NCBI GenBank assembly: GCA_944989445.1
Contig: CALYLW010000060.1
Location: forward strand, 1,739,959-1,803,958
Length of the DNA stretch: 64,000 nucleotides
Reading direction: 5' to 3'
DNA from: Ampullaceana balthica
Lineage: Eukaryota > Mollusca > Gastropoda > Lymnaeidae
Below, piece by piece: positions 27,101 through 39,100 of this stretch. Each line of letters opens with the position of its first letter. The stretch's first letter is position 1. A model generated the notes under the pieces. The model saw only the letters and a program-made list of their open reading frames with translations. It was not told the origin of the DNA and made no database searches. The translations under genes and the position numbers were made by a program.

Positions 27101-30100
27101 AATTTTACCACATATAGATCGTGGATGACAATGCATTGTATCAAAATTTCAGATCGATCGAATGTACCGTAATTAAATTAATGCACTTTTATTTTTTTAA
27201 ATCCCTTATATTAACGTCACCGCCGTCTCGTCATCTCTCTCTGTCTGTCTTGGGCGGGCGGAAAAACAAAAGTAAAAAATTACCTATTTCCAGTGATCCG
27301 ATCGAGCTGAAATTTGGCACACGGACCCGTCTCACCTAACAATGCATCGTATCAAAATTTCAGATCGATCGATCGTACCGTAATTAAATTAATGCATTTT
27401 TAGTTTATCCTTATATGAGGAATGTAATTCAAATTCACTGTTTGTTATTGTTATTTTTTCCACGTGAAAGTTTGAGTTGACGCGTTGAGGCGACCCATCG
27501 AAGTACCGCGTGCTTTTGTTTACATTTTACGTGTCACGCTGACCTTGGACCAGCGATCGGTGACCAAACTTTTCCCCTCAGGTTTATGATGCAAATTTGA
27601 GTTAAGACAGATTCAGTCTGTAAATGTTTGTCGAGTTTGAAAATAATCAATACTATTAGTTATGTCTCATATATAAGGGATTTATTGTCAAAAACTTTGT
27701 TTTTACGGGTTTGTTTTATTTAGTTTTTGTCTATATAAAATTTTATCTCTCGCATCGAAGAACCATGCCTCAATTCGCCCTAGCGGGATACAATTAATGT
27801 CAATGTGTTGACATCAGATTTGTGTGGTAAAGAGTTTTTATTATAACTTTAGAAAGTACAATCAACAAGAAGTCTTGCTGGCCGAAATATAAGCGTGATC
27901 GATTGCGGACATGGGGGTACGAGGTTCAATTTTCAGTTAGGGAATTTTTTATTTTTTTTGTATTATACATACATTTGTAATGAATAATCTTTCTTTTTAC
28001 CACTATCACATTTAAGTTATTGATAATGAAGTTTAACTAATTAAATTGAATTGATAAGGTCGAAAAATCTATTTAAAATGTTGATACTAAAAAGTAGAAA
28101 ATAAAATAATGTAAAAAAATCTTTTTTTTAAAAAGGACACGCTTTTATTTACATATAGAAAGTGCACTAAAAAGAAGAAAATAAATACTGCACATAAAAG
28201 CGTGGGGCGCTCATCACAACTCTCTATCGTGTACAAGGCTGCGAAACATAAAAACAAATTTGTATGAATATTAATAAACAGTAAAAGTTTCACAACTTTG
28301 ATAATATAAATGCTACTATCACATTAATTAGAAATTGTTAACTATATGTAAGAGAATAGTTGCAATGAGAAATGATTTGTGATGGGCGCCCCATGCTTTT
28401 ATGTGCAGTAGATAGGTTCACCGATTTCACCTGTTGTCATAGAAAATTTTTATTTTCTTCTTTTTAGTGCACTTTCTATATGTAAATAAAAGCGTGCCCT
28501 TTTTTAAAAAAAGATTTTTTTTTACATTATTTTATTATAGCACCGTTTGAAAAAGTTGTCAGTGGATTTCAAAGTAAGAGTGGCATTTTCTGGTCTAAAC
28601 ATTTGAAAAACACGATCTTAATAGGTCCAGTTTTAGTCCCACTGTGTATCTGAATTACTTCAAACTCAGCAATGGCGCACTCCATGAGTTTAGCCGGAAA
28701 TGCTTCTATTTAGATTCGAATTCCACTTTTGTTTTACCAAGGTGACACTTTTAAGACTTTAGTCTTATATCATTTTATTTAAAAGTAGAGCATCCATTAC
28801 TAAACGATTTATTTATTTATTTATTTTTAAAACTTTTTATTTTAATTAAAAAAAATTAATGGCTTGTATTTATTACTCCCCCCCCCGCCCCACTACCACC
28901 ATTAATTAGTTTGACTCGTATTAATTTCAAGGCCTGACATATAAAACCAAAAACATTGGGCAGCCGACTATTGTTTCATCCAGTGTCAGCAACTTACAAA
29001 TGGGATACCGCTTTCTATTGATCGTTCAAACACCTTGTTTATAGATGACAACAATTCAGCGATTCTCAAATTTGTCTGGTGCTGACCTCCTCTGGTCTTG
29101 AAAACTTACGGTGTTTGTCCACAAGTCCTACGTTGTTGTTCCACAGGTCTTATCTTCTTATCTTATCTGTTTCAGACGCTCCTTCTATACAGAAGATTAT
29201 TGCGTCGTACGCTTATCTATGGTTTGTGTTTAGTCCTGCATTCTTATTAGAGTTGTAAATGTTGATAAAGTGTTGGCTTTCATGGTTTCTTCAGGCAACC
29301 CATTCCACGTCCGAAATCCGGACGGGAAGAACGAAAATTTGTATGAGTTTGTTCTTGCATACGGATTAAGACAGGTGTTTTTATCCTTATGTCTATCTGA
29401 GGGTTGTATTAAGTTATCTTTGTGTTGTATTTCTAAATTAGAGTTAATTGCTTTATGTATGATTACTACTTTACTCTAGGTTCTTCTATCCTCTAGTGTT
29501 TCAAGGTTTAATGATTTAAACTAATGGTGTTATTCTAGTCAGTTTTGAATATTCTCCAGTAATGAATCTGGCAGCTCTTTTTTGGATTTGTTCTAGTTTA
29601 TCAATGTTTTCTTTGGTGGATGGGTCCCATACAGAAGATGCATATTCTAGTACAGGTCTCACCAAAGTGAGATAGCATTTTAGTTTTATATCTTTATTAC
29701 ATTTGTAAAGGTTTCTTTTTATAAAGCCTAAGGTTTTGTTTGATTTTTTAAATAACTTCATTGACATGGGGATTCCATGATAATTTCTCATTTATTATGA
29801 CTCCTAAGTATTTTGCATCTTTAGTTTGGGTTAGTTCCTTTCCATGAATGAAATATTTTGAATTTATTTGTTTCTTTTTCTTTGTTACTCTTAACAGTTG
29901 ACACTTTTCTGGGTGGAAACTCATACTCCAGTTAGTTTCCCATTTTATCAATTCATCTAGGTCTTTTTGTAAAATCTTGTTCTGATTTAATTGTTCTATA
30001 GATTATACAATCATCAGCAAATAACCTAACTTTTGTTCCTGTTTAGATGTTGTTGGGTAAATCATTTATATATATTAAAAAGAGTAAGCGACCTAGCACA

Positions 30101-33100
30101 GTTCCTTGTGGAACTCCTGAATCGACCTTTATTGGTGCAGATCTAGATCCATTAATTATTACAGTTTGCTCCCTGCCCAAAAGGAAGTCTTGGATCCAGT
30201 GATGTAAGGAACCTGAGATTCCAAAGTAGTTAAGTTTTTTAAGTAAACTAAGGTGGTGAACTTTGTCAAATGCTTTTGAGAAGTCTAGTAATATTGTATC
30301 TATTTGATCATTTTTGTCTCAGCCTTTTGATAGTTCATCTATTAAACCTATTAATTGTGTTTCACATGATCTGTTTTTTCTAAAGCCGTGTTGATGTGGG
30401 CATAGGGCATTATATTTGACAAGGTGGTTAACTATTCTACTATATATTATGTGTTCTAGTAATTTACAGATGATACTAGTAAGTGATACAGGCCTGTAAT
30501 TACCAGGTTCTGATTTATCCCCTTTCTTAAAGAGTGGAGTTACGTTAGCTAATTTCCAATCCTGGGGCACTTTACCCTGGTTTAGAGAGGCTTGAAAGAG
30601 AACTACGAGGATTGGGGACAGTTCATTGCTTAGTTCTTTTAATAACCTTGCAGGCAAATCATCTGGGCCAGTAGCTTTGTTTATTTTAAAGTTTTTTAGG
30701 AGTGAATGTATACCTATCTCATCTACAGTTATGTTACCTGTTTCCTCCATTTTATTTAAATTTATTAAAACTTCCTTGTCGCCTGAGGCAGAAAAAGATG
30801 ATGCAAAATATGTGTTAAGGATATTAGCTTTAGTCTCATTATCATTATAGGTTTTATTAATTGAGCCTTTTAGTGCGGCTATTCCTGTAGGTTCCATTTT
30901 TTTAGATTTGATAAAGGACCATACGTTTTTATTGTTATCTTTGGTAATATAATGTACATTGTTTATATATTCATTTTGGAGGTTTCGACTAAGTTTTTGT
31001 GTCAAGTTTTTAATCTTTAAGTATTTTTTGTGTATCCTATATGAATAGGTAGCTTTATATTTCTTAAATAAGAAATTTAAGGCTACGTTGTTGGTCCACA
31101 GGTCCCACGTTGTTGGTCCACAGGTCCTACGTTTGGACATCATAAATATTGATGGTCCAACCAACAAAAATATTTGAAAATTCGGTGGTCCCATGTGTAG
31201 TATGGGAACTTCTGCGCCTGCCTGCCAGAGCTGAGAACCGCTGACCTAGATGATAAGTGATTAGCGTGGGTTGAACAAGGGGAGTAAGCCGTGGAAGCTA
31301 GATTATCCACAGAAACAACAAACAACTGTGATATACAGGAAGAGATCAAAGCTGGAGAAAACGAACAGTGATATACAGCTATTGATCAAGGATGGGGGAA
31401 AATGTTATACAAGGCCAGAGGCGTCACTAGGGGGGTTCGGGGGTTGCGGACAGCATCGGGTGACACCACAGGGTAAAATTCTGTATGCTCCCGTTATTTG
31501 ACACTGGCAGACTCGAAGAAGGTCTATGGACAAAGTCGGGGTTGACACCAACCCTAGTGACGCCCCTGCACACGGCAATAGATCTAAGGTGTAGGATAGA
31601 GGACATGGATCCCTGCCATTGTTATAGGAGCCTTGCAGGTTTAAAATAAGGTGTAAACGAAGTGAACCAAGATTTAAGCTATTCCCAAACCGAATGAGTT
31701 TTTTAATGAACCGAGCCGAACTTTAGCAAGACGGGTTGATTGCCCTAACTTTGTGACATAAAGTTTGAAAACAATGGTTAGCGTTACTTTAAATGTTCTA
31801 GTCTAGTCTTTAAGGGTAAAGAAGCAAGGGCAGTAAAAAGCCAGAGCTCCTTTTACATGTCCTAATTTGTTGTACAGGGACTGCCCTGATAAAGTTAATT
31901 CAATAACCTTTTGGACAAATTCACTTTCCTATTCTGTGTGGTCAAGTCACCCTATACTGTGTGGTCAATTCACTGCAATATACTGTGTAGTCAATTGATT
32001 GCTCTACTATGTTAGTCTCTTGACTGCCATATTATGTGTGGTCAATTGACTGCCCTATTGTGTGTAGTCAATTGATTGCTCTACTATGTTAGTCTCTTGG
32101 CTGCCATATTATGTGTTGTCAATTGACTGCCCTATTGTGTGTAGTCTATTGACTGTCCTATTATGTGTGGTCCATTGACTGCCCTATTGTGTGTAGTCTA
32201 TTTACTGCCCTATTATGTGTGGACAATTGACTGCCCTATTGTGTGTAGTTTATTTACTGCCCTATTGTGTGTAGTCAATGGACTGCCCTATTGTGTGTAG
32301 TCTATTGACTGCCCTATTATGTGTGGTCATTTGACTGCCTTATGTATCATTATGAAACTCTCTTTCTCCAGGGAATTGTATGACAAGTTCACGGCTATCT
32401 ACCTGATAGAGAAACGTCTTGGCTCTGTGAAGATACCTGAGACGTTTGTCATGAAGGTCAAGGACTGGCTGGGTAACAAAGACAGTCTCTATCAGGAGTT
32501 GTTTCATCAGGTACTTTGATCTCTTGCTGACTCCATACGACTCCCTAAATGTCATGCTGACTCCTTATACCTCACTTAATGCCATGCTGACTCCATACAC
32601 TTTACTCAACATTGTGCTGACTCCATACACGTCACTCAACCTCTTGCTGACTCCATACACCTCACTCATGATCATGCTGACTCCATACTCCTCACTCAAC
32701 ATCGTGCTGACTCCATACACGTCACTCAACATCGTGCTGACTCCATAAACCTCACTCAACATCGTGCTGACTCCATAAACCTCACTCAACATCGTGCTGA
32801 CTCCATACACCTCACTCATGATCATGCTGACTCCATACTCCTCACTCAACATCGTGCTGACTCCATACACTTCATTCAACGTCATGCTGACTCCATACAC
32901 CTCACTTAACATTGTACTGACTCCATTCACCTCACTCAACTTTGTGCTGACTCCATACACTTCACCTAACGTCATGCTGACTCCATACACCTCACTTAAC
33001 GTCATGCTGACTCCATACACCTCACTTAACGTCATGCTGACTCCATACACCTCATTCAACGTCATGCTGACTCCATACATGTCACTAAACCTCTTGCTGA

Positions 33101-36100
33101 CTCCATACACTTCATTCAACATCGTGCTGACTCCATACACCTCACTCAACTTTGTGCTGACTCCATACACTTCACCTAACGTGGTGCTGACTCCATGCAC
33201 CTCACTTGATGTTGTGCTGACTCTATGCACCTCACTTGATGTTGTGCTGACTCCATACATGTCACTCAACCCCTTGCTGACTCCATATATGTCACTGTGT
33301 CACTCAATCTTTTCTGACTGCTCACAAGTCACTAAATCTAGGTCAATGACATACATTATTAAGTCATTAAATTGATTATTTTCTCTGTCCTAAAGACCTG
33401 GTAAAACATGTACTTTTGTTCCCCCACACAGGACATTATCCACATCACCAATATGTACACAAGGGAAACAACTGTGTTTAACCCACTACGAGACAAGAGG
33501 CCTGTGACCAAACCCAAGGAATCAGAAGAGGCTTAGTGAGTACAACACTGACAAGATGTATGTCTAAGTTTATGTTTGGTTGGCACACTGAGTACAACAC
33601 TGACAAGATGTATGTCTAAGTTTATGAAATACAAAATACACAAACAAATTGTGCAATTAAAACAATAAATTTTAGCTTTATTTTGAACTAAAACGACAAT
33701 AGACGTTTTGGCTAATAACCCTCATCAGTACAATAACATAAAATAGGTACTTACATATATTTAAATTCTTAAAACATATTATATCATAAAATAATTTAAA
33801 ATATTCATGTAAAATAAAATGAAAGGAAAAACAAAAACAGGATATATATCCTGTGTCCTTGTTTGTTTTTGTTTTTCCTTTCATTTTATTTTACATGAAT
33901 ATTTTAAATTATTTTATGATATAATATGTTTTAAGAATTTAAATATATGTAAGTACCTATTTTATGTTATTGTACTGATGAAGGCATTAGCCGAAACGTC
34001 CATTGTCGCTTTAGTTTAAAATAAAGCTAAAATTTATTGTTTTAATTGCACAAATCTTATCTTATCTATCTTATCTATACAGACGCTCCTTCTATGCAGA
34101 AGATAGTTGCGTCCACAGACCATGACAGATGATCTGTTGGCAAGTGATGCAGCATTCACAGGCCACGGCTTTGTGGGTTCCACGCATTACCCAGCCGCCT
34201 AACTACATGTAGTGTTAGGTACCCATTCGGAGCGGGGTGACTCAGGGACGCCCTAGGCCCCGGGAACAAACCCTTGCCTTCACACGGATTCGAACCCGTG
34301 ACCATCGGTACGACAGTCCAGTGCGCTGCCACTCGACCACCGCGTTTGTGTATTTTGTATTTTATTTAAAAGCTTTATCGCAGTCCCATTCTGTATGTCT
34401 AAGTTTATGTTTGGTTGACACAGATAACAGAAAAATTCATTAAAGGCATGAAAGTGTCTGAGTACTAAGTTTATTTTTGAAAAAGTAAATAAATGAAATG
34501 TCAACTATTATGAACTATAGATTGAAATGAATGCTATTTTTGTGATTGCAATGTAAACAACTTTTTCAATCAAATATCTGATATTTCAGTTTGGAAAGAA
34601 TAACCAAAGAATCAGCAATTAACTGTGACTTTTGCAAATATAAGAAGTAAGTTCTTGTTCACCTGAGGCAGAAATTAAAGGAAATAAGGGCTGCAAGGGG
34701 CATCATGGACCATTTTATTGTTAGCAATGAGAAGTTCTTCTTACTCCATACTGATCACAATTTAACATTTTATCCTATAGTTTAGAGTGACTTATTTCTT
34801 AAGCCATAGAGGTTGTGCTTACGCATCTGATTTATTCTACATTAACTCTCTCTTACACATACATATATATATTATCAGCGCTCCGTGTTATATGAACATT
34901 CCCACATCTTATTATATGAACATTCCCACATCTTGTTGTTATATGAACATTCCCACATCTTGTTATATGAACATTCCCACATCTTGTTGTTATATGAACA
35001 TTCCCACATCTTGTTATATGTACATTCCCACATCTTGTTGTTATATGAACATTCCCACATCTTGTTGTTATATGAACATTCCCACATCTTGTTGTTATAT
35101 GAACATTCCCACATCTTGTTGTTATATGAACATTCCCACATCTTGTTGTTATATGAACATTCCCACATCTTGTTGTTATAGGAACATTCCCACATCTTGT
35201 TGTTATATGAACATTCCCACATCTTGTTGTTATAGGAACATTCCCACATCTTGTTGTTATATGAACATTCCCACATCTTGTTGTTATATGAACATTCCCA
35301 CATCTTGTTGTTATATGAACATTCCCACATCTTGTTGTTATATGAACATTCCCACATCTTGTTGTTATATGAACATTCCCACATCTTGTTGTTATTAATT
35401 TCCTAGCTACACAGCAGAACATGATTTTGGTCGTGTCGAGTCCGAGCTCTCGTTTTCTGCCTCTAATATCTTCAAGTTGGACCGACTCCACGCTGTGATC
35501 ACCATCAAGGACCACGATCCAGTCAACTGGAGCTACGAACAGTACATGGATATGATGAGGCTAACTAATGTTTGGTCAGTACTTTTCTGTATTGTCTCTT
35601 GTATGACTTAATGACTAATCAGATATTCTTGAGTGTCTGTCAGCTATTGTATCTTGTCTGGTTTTGTTGGTGTGCACCTCCACTGGTGAGATTAGGCATC
35701 AGTTCCTGTATAATGTTTGGTGTTATTGTTACCCTTACAGGTTAGACAAGGCATCAGTTCCTGTATGATGTCTGGTGTTATTATTACCCCTACAGGTTAG
35801 ACAAGGCATCAGTTCCTGTATAATGTCTGGTGTTATTGTTACCCTTACAGGTTAGACAAGGCATCAGTTCCTGTATGATGTCTGGTGTTATTATTACCCC
35901 TACAGGTTAGACAAGGCATCAGTTCCTGTATAATGTCTGGTGTTTTTGTTACCCCTACAGGCTAGACAAGGCATCAGTTCCTGTATAATGTTTGGTGTTA
36001 TTGTTACCCCTACAGGTTAGACAAGGCATCAGTTCCTGTATAATGTCTGGTGTTATTGTTACCCCTACAGGCTAGACAAGGCATCAGTTCCTGTATAATG

Positions 36101-39100
36101 TCTGGTGTTATTGTTACCCCTACAGGCTAGACAAGGCATCAGTTCCTGTATAATGTTTGGTGTTATTGTTACCCCTACAGGTTAGACAAGGCATCAGTTC
36201 CTGTATAATGTCTGGTGTTATTGTTACCCCTACAGGCTAGACAAGGCGTTTAAGAGTGAACCTGAGGCCATGTATCCTGCTATCATCTGGGACCTACTAC
36301 CCAAGTCAGGGTCCAGCCAGCTGCATCCACATGACCAGGTCTTCCTTAGCCCCAACAGATATCAAGGTAACAATTCTGTGGTTCTATCCCGTCATGCCAT
36401 GATTTTATAGGTAGTGAGTCAAGATTGGTCAGTGCCATAGGGAAACATTTATAGGTAGTGAGTCAAGATTGGTCAGTGCCATAGGGAAACATTTATAGGT
36501 AGTGAGTCAAGATTGGTCAGTGCCATAGGGAAACATTTATAGGTAGTGAGTCAAGATTGGTCAGTGCCATAGGGAAACATTTATAGGTAGTGAGTCAAGA
36601 TTGGTCAGTGCCATAGGGAAACATTGATAAAACAATGTGACTAGCAAGCAAACGTTAGGTTATTCTAAAGTTACATTAGTATCTTTTAGTTATGTTTTTA
36701 AAAAGGCAAATTTGTAAGTTATGTTTATGAGATTATTGTAGAAATTGTTAATTCCAAGTTAATTTAAGTTCCTTCTCACCATACAAGAAACTTGGCACAC
36801 AGACAAGGGTTGACATACAGACAAGGGTTGACATACAGACAAGGGTTGACACACAGATAAGGGTTGACATACAGACAAGGGTTGACATACATTTGTAGAA
36901 TTTGAAGTAACAATATCATTGAAGTATCCAATTTAATTTTTTTTTAAATGGAAGAACTAATATTATTATATCATAAGTTTTTATACATTGTGAAATTATT
37001 AAACAATTATATAAATGGATTGAATGCAACAATAGGATGACATTAATGATGGTGAATGTATTAAAAAGATGACTAGAGTGATGGTGATTGTATGAATAAG
37101 ATGGCTAGAGTGATGGTGAATGCAATAATTATATGACTAGAGTGATGGTGAATGCAATAATTATATGACTAGAGTGATGGTGAATGCAATAATTATATGA
37201 CTAGAGTGATGGTGAATGCAATAATTATATGACTAGAGTGATGGTGAATGCAATAATTATATGACTAGAGTGATGGTGAATGCAATAATTATATGACTAG
37301 AGTGATGGTGAATGCAATAATTATATGACTAGAGTGATGGTGAATGCAATAATTATATGACTAGAGTGATGGTGAATGCAATAATTATATGACTAGAGTG
37401 ATGGTGAATGCAATAATTATATGACTAGAGTGATGGTGAATGCAATAATTATATGACTAGAGTGATGGTGAATGCAATAATTATATGACTAGAGTGATGG
37501 TGAATGCAATAATTATATGACTAGAGTGATGGCAACATCTATTCTACTTAAGGTATGGTAGAGAACTGGCGTCGAGGTGGCCAGGACTACTTCGCTGACC
37601 ATCGCAGCAACTACTTCACAGATCTCATTACTCTGTACTCAGCACTAGGACTTGCTGTGCCATTCAAGTCTGCTGTCGCTCTTGCCAGTTTGGTCAGTCA
37701 AAACAATGAAATAATTTGACTTCAGTTGCTGTGTAAAGTCAACTATGAAATACTAGCAGTGGGCGTTGCTATTAAAATAAAAGCAGTGGGCAGGGCTATT
37801 AAAATACAATCTGTAGGCGGGGCTATTAAAATACAAGCAGTGGGCGGGGCTATTAAAATACAAGCAGTGGGCGCTGCTAATAAAATAAAAGCAGTTGGCA
37901 GGGCTATTAAAATATAATCAGAGGGTGTTGCTATTAAAATACCAGCAGTGGGCGTGGCTATTATGTACCTAGATGTTTTGGGTGTCATTAAATAAGCCAG
38001 TACATTTGTGCCAAGTCATGTTACTAATACTAAACAGTTAAGAGAATTTGAACAGCATCAACAAAATAGTAGAAAAAAATAACATGTTTAAAAAACCTCC
38101 CTGAAACTATCTAATTTGAATAAATCACATCTTTGCTTGTCAAACTGATCAATGAATATACGTGTAGTGAAATATTCCTATTCAATAAGACAATGAAAGT
38201 GTTAATTGATACCAATGAAATCATTTATGTCTATGAATGTGAAGGTCAAGGTGCTCTATTATTTCTATTGAGCTGTGGGAGAACACTATTACTTTTTTCC
38301 CTATCATTGTAAAATTGTGTAATAAATAATAATAATAAAGATAAGTCCTTGGTGTCCTTTAGTGGTGTGCCTGCTTAAATAAAGCTGTCTGTTTGCTCCC
38401 TTCCTGGATGCCTTATTATGAGAATGTTTACTCTTACCGCAGACCCCGAGGAAAGACAATGAAGTTGATATAATAGCCCCTGAGGCAAACGATGATTTCT
38501 TTCAACTAATTTATTATGTTTTAAGAGGTGAGTACATCACTTTATCTATCAGCTTTATATCTTTATTTATTATCATTTTACACACTTTTATTCAAGTCAC
38601 ACTGTTTGTATGTTGTATCCATCCTTCCTTAAAATCTTGTAACGTAAAATTAAACCACTTCTGATGGTCCTAGAGATCTCAAAATTTTACCACATATAGA
38701 TCGTGGATGACAATGCATTGTATCAAAATTTCAGATCGATCGAATGTAACGTAATTAAATTAATGCATTTTTACTTTTTAGTTTTTGTCTATATAAAATA
38801 TGATCACTCGCATCAATGAACCATGCCTCAATTCGCCCTAGAGGGATACAATTAATCTCAATGTGTTGACGTCAGATGTGGGTGGTAAAGAGTTTTTATT
38901 ACAGTCGAAACCGGTTAAGTCGACAGCGTTGGGGTATGAAAAATGGCGTCGACATAACCGATGATCGAGTTAAAACGAAAACCAATATGGCGGCAAAATA
39001 TTAACATGTGCTTGAAATTTCTTTATGTACGTGATTAATTAGTTAGCGTTAACTAGTGATCGGACGATTAATCGGAATCGTATCGGAACCCTAATATTTC

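Noticed and set aside
34055..34344. tRNA gene on the minus strand
   Set aside because: It has A/B-box-like sequences, but the body and tail show a SINE, repeated at 39477; no intact cloverleaf was found.
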